From Micromonospora sp. C28SCA-DRY-2 (GTDB taxonomy: Bacteria; Actinomycetota; Actinomycetes; Mycobacteriales; Micromonosporaceae): a stretch of 64,000 nt of DNA. The position numbers were made by a program, and so were the translations under genes. The stretch's first letter is position 1, and each line of letters starts with the position of its first letter. The notes under the pieces were generated by a model that was not told where the DNA came from, made no database searches, and saw only the letters and a list, made by a program, of their open reading frames with translations. The stretch lies in the NCBI RefSeq assembly GCF_030519475.1, contig NZ_JAUMKD010000002.1:62001-126000 (forward strand). Reading direction: 5' to 3'. This document shows, in pieces, positions 25,819 through 34,200 of this stretch.

Positions 25819-26679
25819 CTACCGGTCGAGGTGCGCCAGCGCCGCCCGGAGGGTCGCCGGGCCGGCGGGCAGCAGCGGCAGCCGTACCGCCGGGGTCGGG
25901 ATGCGGCCCTGCGCGTGCAGGACGGCCTTGACCACCGCCGGGTTGGGCTCGGCGAACAGTGCCCGTGACAGCGCCGCGAGGCGGTGCCCGAGGGGCCGGG
26001 CCCGGGCCACGTCGCCCGCCCGCCACGCGTCGATCAGCGCGGCGAACTCGGCGGTGGCGAGGTGGGCGGAGGCCAGGATGCCGCCGTGCGCGCCGAGGGC
26101 GAGCAGCGGCGCGACCACCGCGTCGTCGCCGCCGAGCACCGCGACGTCGGGTGGCAGGTCGGCGAGGAACTCGGAGGTGTCGGCGTCGATCCCGCCGGCC
26201 GCGTACTTGACCCCGGCGACGCCGGGCAGCCGGACCAGGCGGCGCAGCGCGTCCGCCGACAACGGCTGCCCGGTCCGGTACGGGACGTGGTAGGCGACCA
26301 GCGGCACCGGGCTCACCCGGGCCAGCTCGGCGAAGTGGGCGAGCACCCCCTCCGTACCGGGGCGGACGAACGGCGGCACCAGGCAGAGGGCGGCGGTCAC
26401 CTCGGGCCGGTCGGCCAGCGCGCGCAGCGCCGCCACGCTGCTCGCGCCGACCAGCAGCGGCGCCGAGCGCTCCCGGCACACCCCGGCGACCACGTCAACC
26501 ACCTCCCGGCGCTCCCGGTCGGTCAGCGCGCCGGGCTCCCCGGTGGTGCCGAGCGCGACCACCCCGGTGGCCCCGGCGTCCAGCACCTGGTGGGCGAGCG
26601 CGGCAAGCGCATCGGGGGCGACCGCCCCGGCGTCGTCGAACGGGGTGATCAGCGGAACGTACAGGCCGGTCAGTGTCAT
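25819..26679 (-). CDS. dihydrodipicolinate synthase (DapA) family aldolase
   Basis: A 286-residue class I pyruvate aldolase of the DapA/NanA family (TIM barrel). Motifs: GTTGEPGALTDRERREVV (carboxylate-binding TT), YHVPYRTG with the catalytic Tyr, and GVKYAAGG with the Schiff-base Lys. A LysR gene diverges from it, as often seen for catabolic members, so it is probably not the lysine-biosynthesis enzyme; the true substrate (keto-sugar acid, sialate or other) is unknown. The ATG at 26679 follows directly from alignment of the TGLYVPLITPF start. Confidence 0.9.
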   Translation of the reverse strand: MTLTGLYVPLITPFDDAGAVAPDALAALAHQVLDAGATGVVALGTTGEPGALTDRERREVVDVVAGVCRERSAPLLVGASSVAALRALADRPEVTAALCLVPPFVRPGTEGVLAHFAELARVSPVPLVAYHVPYRTGQPLSADALRRLVRLPGVAGVKYAAGGIDADTSEFLADLPPDVAVLGGDDAVVAPLLALGAHGGILASAHLATAEFAALIDAWRAGDVARARPLGHRLAALSRALFAEPNPAVVKAVLHAQGRIPTPAVRLPLLPAGPATLRAALAHLDR

Positions 26680-26714
26680 GCCTCCAGCCTGGGCCGGACA
26701 ATTGTGCAGCACCA

Positions 26715-26730
26715 GTTCAGATTCCTGAAC
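26715..26730. promoter_or_regulatory. candidate LysR operator GTTCAG-N4-CTGAAC
   Basis: A perfect 6-bp dyad with a 4-bp spacer in the 70-bp space between the divergent DapA-like gene and lysR. LysR regulators bind dyad sites of this kind between divergent genes. Binding is inferred from position and symmetry. Confidence 0.55.
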
Positions 26731-26749
26731 GGAAACGTAAGCTGAGCTG

Positions 26750-27661
26750 ATGCTCGACGTCCGCCGTCTCCGCCTGCTGCGTGACCTGGCCCGGCTCGGC
26801 ACCATCGCGGCCGTCGCCGAGGCCCACGCGTACACGCCCTCCGCGGTGTCCCAGCAGCTGGCGGCCCTGCAACGCCAGGCCGGCGTGCGGCTGCTGGAAC
26901 GCGCCGGGCGGCGGGTCGCGCTCACCGCCACCGGGCAGGCGCTGGTCCGGCACACCGAGGCCGTCCTGGCCGCGCTGGAGGCGGCCGACGCCACCCTGGC
27001 CGCCGCGCGGGCGGGCCTGTCCGGCACCGTACGCATCGGCGCCTTCCCCAGCGCGGTACGCACCCTGCTGCCGGCGGCGCTGGTGACGCTGACCCGCGAC
27101 CACCCGGCGCTCGACCTGATGGTCGCCGAACTGGATCCGGTCGCCGTGCCGGCCGCGCTGCGCGACCGTCGGCTCGACGTGGCACTGCTGCACGACTACG
27201 ACATCGCGCCGGTCGAACCGGATCCGGCGCTCGAATCCACCCCGCTGCTGGACGAGACGGTGTACCTCGCGGTGCCGGCGGGGGCGGCCCCGGCCGGCGA
27301 CGGTGACCCGGTGCGCGCCGCACAGGGGGCGGACTGGATCGTCGGCAGCCCCGGCACGCTGTGCCACACCGTGGCCCTGCACGCCTGCCAGCTGGCCGGG
27401 TTCCGCCCCACCGTGCGGCACCACGCCGACGACTTCACCGCCGTGCTCGCCCTGGTGGCCGCCGGTCAGGGCGTCGGTCTGGTGCCCGAACTCGCGGTCG
27501 GGCAGCCGGTGCCGCGGGTCCGCCTGCTGCCGCTGGCGGTCCGGCGGCGCACCCGGGTGGCGTACCGCAAGGGGGCGGGCGACCACCCGGCGGTCGCCGC
27601 CTGCGTACGCGCGCTGCGGGCCGCCACCGGCGACCTGCTGGCGGATCGGCCGGCACAATGA
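26750..27661 (+). CDS. LysR-family transcriptional regulator
   Basis: A 303-residue LysR regulator. The N-terminal winged HTH reads LRLLRDLARLGTIAAVAEAH then TPSAVSQQLAALQRQAGVRL; the effector-binding domain starts at about residue 90 (GTVRIGAFPSAVRTLLPAAL). It is transcribed away from the DapA-like aldolase gene, and the shared 70-bp region holds a dyad site, so it most likely controls that gene and itself. Ligand unknown. It is 40 bp before the next plus-strand gene. Confidence 0.93.
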   Translation: MLDVRRLRLLRDLARLGTIAAVAEAHAYTPSAVSQQLAALQRQAGVRLLERAGRRVALTATGQALVRHTEAVLAALEAADATLAAARAGLSGTVRIGAFPSAVRTLLPAALVTLTRDHPALDLMVAELDPVAVPAALRDRRLDVALLHDYDIAPVEPDPALESTPLLDETVYLAVPAGAAPAGDGDPVRAAQGADWIVGSPGTLCHTVALHACQLAGFRPTVRHHADDFTAVLALVAAGQGVGLVPELAVGQPVPRVRLLPLAVRRRTRVAYRKGAGDHPAVAACVRALRAATGDLLADRPAQ

Positions 27662-27701
27662 CCGGCGGGACGCGACCAGCCGAGCAGCCGGAGGATCGGA
27701 C

Positions 27702-28418
27702 GTGGACAGCGCGCCGTGGCGGACCGGGCCGGTGGCGGCCCTCGCCGAGGGCACCGGACCGGAACCGGTCCTGGACTACTACCTGATCCGCGCCCCGGCC
27801 GGCGGGATCGACGGGATCGTGGTCGAGGAGTTCGTCCGCGGCCCGGACCACTCGACCGTCGGCCTGGACAGCGCGGGCTGGACGGCCGCGGCCGGCCGCT
27901 GGTGGAGCTCCGCCGCGTTCAGCCAGCGCATGCGTGCCGACCCGGAGCTGCGCGCCCGGGTGACGCCGGTGCGCCGGGACACCGCGGCGGCGGTCCATCA
28001 TCGGCTCGCCGGGGCACCGCTGCCCGCCGAAGCGGTGCTGCGCACCCGGTTCCGCGACCGCCAGCCGTTCGCCACGGCCGCGCCGCTGCGGCTCGGTCCG
28101 GCGGGCGCGCCCGACGGGTGCCACGAACGGCGGGTCTACCGGGTCCTGTTCGCCAAGGACCTGCCCGCGGACCGGCTGGCGGACCTGGCGACCCGTTGGG
28201 GGCCCGACGGCTGCCGCCCGGCCGGCCGGCAGCGGATCGGCGCGGACCGGTTCAGCTGGCAGCTCCGCCGGGTCGGCCGGGACATCGCCTGGGGTCTCGA
28301 CCTGACCGTGCTGCTGGCGACCGCCGACGACACCGCCGTCGGGCCGGTGCTGCGCGAGCTGACCACCGCCGTACGCGAGCAGGGGCTCATCCCCGTGACT
28401 ACCGAACGGTTCGCCTGA
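27702..28418 (+). CDS. hypothetical protein (238 aa)
   Basis: A soluble 238-residue protein with no signal or membrane segment and no motif I can assign. Notable segments are EPVLDYYLIRAPAGGIDGIV, an acidic start, and a WWSSAAFSQRM turn; the C-terminal half contains GRDIAWGLDLTVLLATADDT. GGAGGA is 6 nt before the GTG at 27702. It lies between lysR and the SMR gene on the plus strand, but a functional link is not visible. Confidence 0.75.
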   Translation: MDSAPWRTGPVAALAEGTGPEPVLDYYLIRAPAGGIDGIVVEEFVRGPDHSTVGLDSAGWTAAAGRWWSSAAFSQRMRADPELRARVTPVRRDTAAAVHHRLAGAPLPAEAVLRTRFRDRQPFATAAPLRLGPAGAPDGCHERRVYRVLFAKDLPADRLADLATRWGPDGCRPAGRQRIGADRFSWQLRRVGRDIAWGLDLTVLLATADDTAVGPVLRELTTAVREQGLIPVTTERFA

Positions 28419-28442
28419 CCGTCCCCGTACCGAGGAGTGCCC

Positions 28443-28769
28443 GTGCCGTACGTCTTCCTGCTCGCCGCCATCGCGGCCGAGGTCTTCGCCACCAGCACGC
28501 TCAAGGCGACCGAGGGGTTCAGCCGGCTCTGGCCGACGGTCGCCTGCCTGGCCGGCTACCTGGTCTCCTTCGTCGCGCTGTCACAGGCGGTCAAGGACAT
28601 CCCGGTGGGCGTCGCGTACGCGCTCTGGTCGGCCCTGGGCACCGCGGCGATCGTGGCGATCGGCGCGGCGTTCCTGGGCGAGCCGATCACGCTGGTGAAG
28701 GTGGTCGGGGTCGGCCTCATCGTCGCCGGCGTGGTGACCCTCAACGTGGGCGGGGCGACGTCCCACTGA
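28443..28769 (+). CDS. SMR family multidrug efflux protein
   Basis: A 108-residue four-helix small multidrug resistance transporter that works as an antiparallel dimer exchanging cations for protons. The essential Glu is E13 in LLAAIAAEVFATSTLKATEG. The family signature GVAYALWSALGTAAI is in helix 3. GAGGAG precedes the GTG at 28443. It is alone, not in a gdx-type pair, and no guanidine riboswitch is seen in the 24-bp gap, so a quaternary-cation exporter is the likely role. Confidence 0.93.
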   Translation: MPYVFLLAAIAAEVFATSTLKATEGFSRLWPTVACLAGYLVSFVALSQAVKDIPVGVAYALWSALGTAAIVAIGAAFLGEPITLVKVVGVGLIVAGVVTLNVGGATSH

Positions 28770-28787
28770 CCGGGTGGGCTCGCCCGG

Positions 28788-29351
28788 CTAGGGGAGATCG
28801 AGGAGCTGCGGCGGGACCTCGCAGAGCAGCCCCACCGAATTCATCCGGTCGGTGAGCGGCTCGCCGTCGGCGGTCGGCGCCACGAAGTGCGGCCGGCCGC
28901 CGGCGGCGAGGTCGGCGGCGTACCGCTCGCGGGTCTGGACGAGCGTCTCCCAGTCGGCCAGCCACAGCGTGGTCGGGCGGTCGTCGGCGAGCAGGTCGGC
29001 GTCCAGTCCGCGTACCTGCGCCACCATGGCGGTCACTGCGGCGTTCTGCTCCCGGATCGAGCGCACCCGCGCGTCGACGGGGGCGCCGGGCGGCGCGGCC
29101 TTCGCCGCCACGGTGGCGCGCATCGTCGCGCACGCGCTCTCCGCCACCTCGCTGACCGGCGGATCGTCGATCAGCTCGGGCCGGTCGTGGTTCGCGTACG
29201 TCCAGAGACCGGCGCAGAACACGACGACGCCGCAGACCGCGCTCACGACGACCAGGCCGCCGCCGAGGACCCACCACCGCGCCGTGCCCCGCCCCGACGG
29301 CGGCGGCCCCGCGGCGGCCTCGGGCGGCGGGAAGACCGGCGGAAGGCTCAC
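28788..29351 (-). CDS. hypothetical single-pass membrane protein
   Basis: A 187-residue protein with a Pro-rich cytoplasmic tail (1-25), one membrane helix (WWVLGGGLVVVSAVCGVVVF, about 27-50) and an extracytoplasmic Ala-rich domain with two Cys (AESACATMRA and LLCEVPPQLL) that could form a disulfide. No known family recognised. Starts at GTG 29351 with only a weak ribosome site. Same strand as the GNAT gene upstream (35-bp gap). Confidence 0.7.
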   Translation of the reverse strand: MSLPPVFPPPEAAAGPPPSGRGTARWWVLGGGLVVVSAVCGVVVFCAGLWTYANHDRPELIDDPPVSEVAESACATMRATVAAKAAPPGAPVDARVRSIREQNAAVTAMVAQVRGLDADLLADDRPTTLWLADWETLVQTRERYAADLAAGGRPHFVAPTADGEPLTDRMNSVGLLCEVPPQLLDLP

Positions 29352-29386
29352 GCCTGCATCGTGTCGCTCCCTGCCGACGGCCGGTG

Positions 29387-30112
29387 TCAGTCGATCGGAT
29401 CGACCCTGATGCTCACCTGGTCGCCGAGTTCGCGGAATCCGAGCCGGCGAGCGAGCCGGCGGGAGGGCTCGGGGCGGGCGCGCCACTGCGGCAGCAAGTC
29501 GTCGCCGAGGGCGTCCGCCACCGCCGCGGCGGCCACCGCGGCGGCGAGCCCTCGGCCCCGGAACCCCGCGCCGGTCAGCACGCCGAGATGGGCGACGGAG
29601 CCCGGCCACCGGCGGTAGCCGGCCGCCGCCACCACCCGGGAGCCCTCCCGTACGACGAAGACCGGCGAGGTCACGTCCCGGAGGCCGCTCTCCGCGGCCT
29701 CGTCAGCGGCGACCGCCGCGAGGAACGCGGCGAGATCCGGGTGCCCAGGCGGCAGCGGTGCCACGTCAACCATGCCCGTCGCCGGCTGGAACTCGGGTTC
29801 GTCCAGGTAGGCCAGGGTGGCGGGACCGAGCACATCCCGAATTCCGGGGATGCCACGCCACCGCTGCGCCGCGACGGCGGACCGGGCGGACCGGGCGGCG
29901 AGCGAGTCGCGCAGGAAGCGGGCGGTGGCGGCGTCCGGCGCGGTGGCGAGGCCGGCGTCCCCCAGCACCACGACGCCCGCCCACCCGGGTGGGCACAGCC
30001 GCGAGTCGGCGGCCACCACCACCCGGACGCCGTCGGTGGGGAAGCCGGCCGGCACACCGGCCAGGTGCACCCAGAGGTCCTGCGCGCGACGCAGCAGGGT
30101 GGAACGCGCCAT
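29387..30112 (-). CDS. GNAT family N-acetyltransferase
   Basis: A 241-residue acetyltransferase. The acetyl-CoA loop of motif A is LGVLTGAGFRGRGLAAAVAA (Q/RxxGxG/A type), with the GNAT core in residues 130-235; the N-terminal half is a variable domain. Substrate unknown. ATG at 30112 follows GAGGATG; the longer upstream reading frame is not supported. It diverges from the deleted GNAT gene at 30194. Confidence 0.82.
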   Translation of the reverse strand: MARSTLLRRAQDLWVHLAGVPAGFPTDGVRVVVAADSRLCPPGWAGVVVLGDAGLATAPDAATARFLRDSLAARSARSAVAAQRWRGIPGIRDVLGPATLAYLDEPEFQPATGMVDVAPLPPGHPDLAAFLAAVAADEAAESGLRDVTSPVFVVREGSRVVAAAGYRRWPGSVAHLGVLTGAGFRGRGLAAAVAAAAVADALGDDLLPQWRARPEPSRRLARRLGFRELGDQVSIRVDPID

Positions 30113-30193
30113 CGCCGCATCCTCCCCGGGCGCCGGCCCGCCGGCCACCGACTTTGTCGCACCGTTCACGGCGCGCCGCCCGGCGCTGGCAAC

Positions 30194-30442
30194 ATGCCTT
30201 CCGTGCGCACCGTCACCAGTGACCGTCTCGTGCTGCGCCCCTGGCGCGACGACGACGCCGACTTCCTGCTGGATCTGGAGTCGCGCTGGGAGGTCGTCCG
30301 CTTCCTGGGCGCGCATCCCACCACCATGACCACCCGCGACGACGCCCTCGCCTCGATCGGCCGGCTCGGCATGACCGGTCTCGGCCGTACGACCCGGTAC
30401 TACGACGCCCCGCACGAACTCTTCGAGAAGCTGCCCGGCTGA
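30194..30442 (+). pseudogene. GNAT acetyltransferase with internal in-frame deletion (82 aa)
   Basis: The first 55 residues (SDRLVLRPWRDDDADFLLDL onwards) are a normal GNAT N-terminus, and the last about 25 (LGMTGLGRTTRYYDAPHELF) match the C-terminal end of the same family. The central roughly 90 residues, including the acetyl-CoA-binding motif, are missing, so the joined ORF cannot be an active enzyme. It marks the left edge of the variable region. Confidence 0.7.
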
Positions 30443-30485
30443 CCGGCGGGCCGGGTGCCGCCCACCCGGGTCGGGGCGGGCAACG

Positions 30486-31514
30486 CTAGGGCTTGTCGAC
30501 CCACTGGACGTTGACCGGGCGCCGGCCGGTGCGGAGGAACCCGTGCCCCGCCCGACGGGCCTCCTCCTCGGTGAGCTCGAAGGGTTCGGCGTCGTCGGTG
30601 GTGAACCACGGGTCGGCGTAGGCGTATTCGGCGTCGCCGGCCGTCTGGCCGGGTGGGGCGCCCGGCGGCACCGGCCCCCAGCTGAGCATGATCTCTTCCT
30701 CGTCCTCCCAGACCAGCGCGGAGCTGTCTCCCTGCAGGGTGATGTGCAGGCTCCGCACGCCGTCCTCGCTGACCAGCGTCACGCCGCCGGCCGGTGAGCC
30801 GTCGAGGAGGGCGTCGAGGTCGGCCGGGCCGGCCACGACACTCTGGGTGCCGTCGATCCAGGCGTGCAGCGGCGCGTTCACCGACCGGCCGGCGGTGGGG
30901 TCGCGCAGCCATTCCGGCAACCCGGTGAGCTGGTTGCCGGCCAGGTCCAACCGGGTGAGCGCGGTCAGGCCGCCGAGCGACTCCGGCAGCGCGGTGAGCT
31001 GGTTGCCGGTCAGCTCCAGCCGGGCGAGGGCGGTCAGCTCACCCAGCGACTCCGGCAGCACGGTGAGCCGGTTCTCGGTCAGGTCCAACCGGGTGAGAAA
31101 GGTCAGCTCGCCCACCCATCGCGGCAGCTCCGACAGCTGGTTGTGGGACAGGTCGAGCCAGGTGAGAGCGGTCAGCCGGGAGAGCGACTCCGGCAGCGCC
31201 CGCAGCTGGTTGCCGGACAGGCCCAGCCACGTGAGGGAGGTCAGGTTGCCGAGCGACTCCGGCACCGCGGTGAGCTGGTTGAAGCCCAGGCCCAGCCGGG
31301 TGAGGGCGGTGAGGTCACCCAACCAGTCCGGCAGTTCGGTGAGGTTGTTGCCGACCAGCAGCAGCTCGGTGAGGCCGGGCAGGCCGGCCAGCGACTCCGG
31401 CAGGGCCGCCAACGACAGGCGACTCAGATCCAGCGAGGTGGCGCCGACGCGGCGGGCCGCCTCGATCCGGTCCTCAGCACTATGTTGCGGTTGCCCGGAT
31501 GACGTCTCCACCAC
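30486..31514 (-). CDS. leucine-rich repeat protein with C-terminal Imm1-like domain
   Basis: A 342-residue protein. Residues about 25-205 are eight tandem 23-residue leucine-rich repeats of the bacterial/plant-like LxxLxLxxNxLxxLPxxLGxL type, forming a solenoid for protein binding. Residues about 210-342 match the Imm1 immunity family: VVAGPADLDALLDGSPAGG early, and the end EEARRAGHGFLRTGRRPVNV-QW, the conserved tail of Imm1. Imm1 proteins neutralise secreted toxins; an LRR-Imm1 fusion is unusual and no toxin gene is next to it. Cytoplasmic, no signal peptide. GTG at 31514 or 31511 start, weak ribosome site. Confidence 0.85.
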   Translation of the reverse strand: MVETSSGQPQHSAEDRIEAARRVGATSLDLSRLSLAALPESLAGLPGLTELLLVGNNLTELPDWLGDLTALTRLGLGFNQLTAVPESLGNLTSLTWLGLSGNQLRALPESLSRLTALTWLDLSHNQLSELPRWVGELTFLTRLDLTENRLTVLPESLGELTALARLELTGNQLTALPESLGGLTALTRLDLAGNQLTGLPEWLRDPTAGRSVNAPLHAWIDGTQSVVAGPADLDALLDGSPAGGVTLVSEDGVRSLHITLQGDSSALVWEDEEEIMLSWGPVPPGAPPGQTAGDAEYAYADPWFTTDDAEPFELTEEEARRAGHGFLRTGRRPVNVQWVDKP

Positions 31515-31655
31515 TCGTCAAGGTTCACATGAGCCCGACGGGCGACCGCCACGGGGGTCTCCCACAGTGGATCGTCGCCGCCAGTGCCGCCGGCCGGCCG
31601 CTCTTCGACAGGTAGTGTGCGGGCGTTTGTGCGACCGACAACCTGGAGGTTCGAC

Positions 31656-32408
31656 GTGGGGGCGAAGACAGCCCTGCTGGCGTTCGCCGATGGAGACATC
31701 CGCCCCGCGTTGCGTGCGGCGACCCGCTCGGAGCGAGCCGATGTCGAGGCACTGGTACGTCAGGTCCATCCGGGCTACGCCGTGGAGCCCTTCGACGAGA
31801 GCACGTTGTGGGACGACGTCTATCCGCCCGATGACGTCACGTACGCCACCAAGCTTGCCGGGGCCGAGTTGTACTGCGACCGGCGGTTGGCGCTCGATCG
31901 TCCGTCCGACCTGCCGGAGCACCTGCGCGCAGCGGGAGCGGGCAGGCGGATCGTCATGCACGGGATGCACTCGGTCGTGGACTGCCTCAGCTTCGCGGTC
32001 TGGGAAGACGGCGTGCTCATCAGATCGCTGAGCCTGTCGCCCGACGGCGGCATCCGCGAGAACATCGGCGAGCCGTACGACTTCGAGCTGCCCTACTGGG
32101 CGGGCGAGCATCCCGTCGAACCGGTCCCGGGTTGGCCCGACCAAGGTCCGCACCCGTTGCCGTTCCATCCGTTGGCGCTGGGCGAGCAGGCCTTGCGCGC
32201 GTTGTTCGGCTTCATCGTCGAGGGGCGCCCCGAGCCGGACGACGTCGACGCCGAGAACGTTCATCTGCACGGCTTCCGCGTCACCGACCCGTCCGGCCGG
32301 GAGCAGGCCGCGCGGGAAGCCGCATACGCTGAGGCACTGCGGGCCATGGGCCCGCCGCGGACGTTCCGGCTGGGGCCGGACGGGACGATGCACGAGGTCA
32401 GCCCTTGA
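31656..32408 (+). CDS. DUF6928 family protein
   Basis: A 250-residue soluble protein that I recognise as a DUF6928 member: MGAKTALLAFADGDIRPALR at the start, GRRIVMHGMHSVVDCLSFAV and ENIGEPYDFELPYWAGEHPV in the middle, and LHGFRVTDPS near the end. Function unknown; the conserved His/Asp/Glu residues suggest a hydrolytic or metal site, but that is a guess. GGAGG lies 6-7 nt before the GTG at 31656. It diverges from the LRR-Imm1 gene. Confidence 0.8.
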   Translation: MGAKTALLAFADGDIRPALRAATRSERADVEALVRQVHPGYAVEPFDESTLWDDVYPPDDVTYATKLAGAELYCDRRLALDRPSDLPEHLRAAGAGRRIVMHGMHSVVDCLSFAVWEDGVLIRSLSLSPDGGIRENIGEPYDFELPYWAGEHPVEPVPGWPDQGPHPLPFHPLALGEQALRALFGFIVEGRPEPDDVDAENVHLHGFRVTDPSGREQAAREAAYAEALRAMGPPRTFRLGPDGTMHEVSP

Positions 32409-32447
32409 TTCGCGGCCTGCCCGACGGACTCGGTGTCGGGACCCGCC

Positions 32448-33176
32448 TCACCGATCGGGGCCAAGGCTTGCGTGCCGCCCTGCCGACGCAGGGGCCGGCT
32501 TCCAGCGCAGCGTGCCGGGGTTGAGCGGGTCGGTCATGTCGAGCACGATGTCTGCTCGGTCGAGCGGCCGTGCCTGCACGCGGTACAACTCCTGCCCGGG
32601 CAGGTACCGGCCGCGGTACCGCTGCTCCACGGCAGCCGCCGAGCCGAACAGTTCGAGATCCCGTTCCAGGGCCCGCCGCACCGTCACCTCGGGCGCGACG
32701 TGCAGGTACAGCGCGACGTCCCAGTATTCGTGCAGTTCAGGGCGGAGCAGGAAGACGCCGTCGAAGACGACGATGGCATCCGCCGCGGCCCGCCGGTACG
32801 CCGGCGGCACTGGCTCGTCCGCTCGGTAGTCGTACGCGGCGGGACGGTAGCGCCCGTCGCCGCCGGGCCCCAGCGGGCGCAGGACCGAGCCGACGATGAT
32901 GTCGTGGTCGAACGAGTCCAGGTAGTAGCCCTCGGCCGACAGGGAGCCGCGTTGCCGGCGCACGGCCTCCGGCCGATGGAAGCTGTCCACGCTCAGCCGG
33001 ATCACTTCCCGCTGCTGGCTCAACAGGTGGGCCAGGTCATCGGAGAAGCGGGTCTTCCCGGCCGCGTCGGGACCGTCGACGGCCACCCGTAGTGGGTGTG
33101 CCACGCGGCGCCGCAGGAGGTGGTCCACCAGGCGCAGCAGCACCTGCTCACGTCGGTTCGGGCCCACCCGCCGCAT
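32448..33176 (-). CDS. uridine-kinase-like P-loop kinase
   Basis: A 242-residue P-loop NTPase of the nucleoside-kinase family. The Walker A is AVDGPDAAGKTRFSDDLAHL, followed by IRLSVDSFHRPEAVRRQRG (substrate-binding Asp region, like the uridine kinase DDFY-type segment), AIVVFDGVFLLRPELHEYWD (Walker B) and RRALERDLELFGS (lid with Arg). Substrate unproven; family annotations vary. The ATG at 33176 was chosen because the upstream extension is a shadow of the neighbouring promoter region. Confidence 0.83.
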   Translation of the reverse strand: MRRVGPNRREQVLLRLVDHLLRRRVAHPLRVAVDGPDAAGKTRFSDDLAHLLSQQREVIRLSVDSFHRPEAVRRQRGSLSAEGYYLDSFDHDIIVGSVLRPLGPGGDGRYRPAAYDYRADEPVPPAYRRAAADAIVVFDGVFLLRPELHEYWDVALYLHVAPEVTVRRALERDLELFGSAAAVEQRYRGRYLPGQELYRVQARPLDRADIVLDMTDPLNPGTLRWKPAPASAGRHASLGPDR

Positions 33177-33301
33177 GCTATGCCAGCGGTCCGGGCGGTC
33201 GCCGGCACGTCGCTCGCGGGGATAGCCACCCGCCGGGACGCGCCGTCGGTGTTCGTCAAGGCCGTCGACGGCGCTCCGGCCGAGGATGTCTTCGCCGCAG
33301 C

Positions 33302-33348
33302 GGAACTTTTGGGATGGTGTCGTATCAGAGCGCAGCCGTTCGTGGAAC
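33302..33348 (+). promoter_or_regulatory. promoter-like block of the YciI/ECF42-type operon (copy A)
   Basis: The sequence GGAACTTTT, ATGGTGTCG at 33314-33322, a 14-bp spacer and CGTTCGTGGAAC ending at 33348 recurs nearly unchanged, inverted, upstream of the gene at 36810-37373. TGTCG...CGTTC with this spacing resembles an ECF-type -35/-10 pair (ECF42 promoters are known for TGTCGA in the -35). It lies 80 bp before the YciI start. Confidence 0.65.
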
Positions 33349-33427
33349 TGGTGTGCGGCGGCCGGCCGGACTGCCGCACGCGAGGAGTCGGGAGATGCCC
33401 CTCGTCCCGGACCGAGAGGAGACAATC

Positions 33428-33808
33428 ATGACGGAGTACCTGATCACCTTCAACGATGAGTGGGTGCCCGAGCACACGGCGGAGCAGGTACGCGAGAAGA
33501 GCAGGGCTGGCCTGGCGGTGATCGAGGAGATGCAGGCCGACGGCGTCCTCATCTTCTCCAACGGTGGGCTCGACCGGTCCACCGCGGTGTGCAGTGTCGA
33601 GTCGGTCGACGGCAAGCCCGTCTTCACCGACGGCCCGTACGTCGAGACCAAGGAACACCTCGGCGGCTTCGCCGTGGTGGACGTGCCCGACGACGCGGCG
33701 GCGCGATACTGGGCCGGCCGGCTGGCGACCGCGCTCGACTGGCCGCAGGAGGTGCACCGGTTCCGAGGTCCCGGGCAGGCCCGGCGTAACGGCTCTGCGG
33801 AGAAGTGA
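33428..33808 (+). CDS. YciI/DGPF domain protein
   Basis: A 126-residue YCII-related protein carrying the DGPF-type motif FTDGPYVETKEHLGGFAVVD. Small alpha/beta dimer family of uncertain function, repeatedly encoded beside ECF42 sigma factors. Overlaps the second YciI gene by 4 bp (GTGA). The whole cassette probably starts from the promoter at 33302-33348. ATG at 33428 is preceded by GAGGAGAC. Confidence 0.9.
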   Translation: MTEYLITFNDEWVPEHTAEQVREKSRAGLAVIEEMQADGVLIFSNGGLDRSTAVCSVESVDGKPVFTDGPYVETKEHLGGFAVVDVPDDAAARYWAGRLATALDWPQEVHRFRGPGQARRNGSAEK

Positions 33809-34200
33809 GCGCGGTGCCCCGGTACCTGCTGTCCGTCTACGGACCGGCCGAGCGCACCGAGTCGAGCGGCCACGCCTCCCGGGACGCCATGGTGCAGGCG
33901 TTCGCTGGCACCGGCGCCTTCAACGAAAGACTCCAGCGCGACGGTCACCTCGTCTTCGCCGACGGCCTGGCGCCCGCGACGACCGCCACCACCGTCGACG
34001 GGCAGGGCGGGAAGCCGGCCCTCACGGACGGGCCGTACCTGGCGACGACGGAGCACCTCGACGCTTTCTGGGTGATCGAGGCGGCCGACCTCGACGTGGC
34101 CCTGGCGCTTGCCGCCGAAGGGTCGAGAGCGTGCCACGGCCCGGTCGAGGTGCGTCCCTTCCGGGCCGAGGAACCCCGTCGAGCACCGCTGAGGCCGTGA
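33805..34200 (+). CDS. second YciI/DGPF domain protein
   Basis: A 131-residue paralogue of the previous gene, with ALTDGPYLATTEHLDAFWVI as its DGPF segment. The GTG at 33805 overlaps the upstream stop; a GTG at 33814 (PRYLLSVYGP) has a slightly better ribosome-site spacing and may be the true start. Coupled to the sigma factor gene by GTGA. The two YciI proteins are the hallmark of an ECF42-type locus; their chemistry is not established. Confidence 0.88.
   Translation: MSAVPRYLLSVYGPAERTESSGHASRDAMVQAFAGTGAFNERLQRDGHLVFADGLAPATTATTVDGQGGKPALTDGPYLATTEHLDAFWVIEAADLDVALALAAEGSRACHGPVEVRPFRAEEPRRAPLRP

Noticed and set aside
28741..29277. Arg-rich minus-strand frame overlapping the SMR gene end
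   Set aside because: Shadow of the membrane protein gene at 28788-29351 in another frame.
30900..31450. Regular repeats in DNA considered non-coding repeats or CRISPR
   Set aside because: They encode 23-residue leucine-rich repeats of a protein; periodicity is 69 bp and fully coding.
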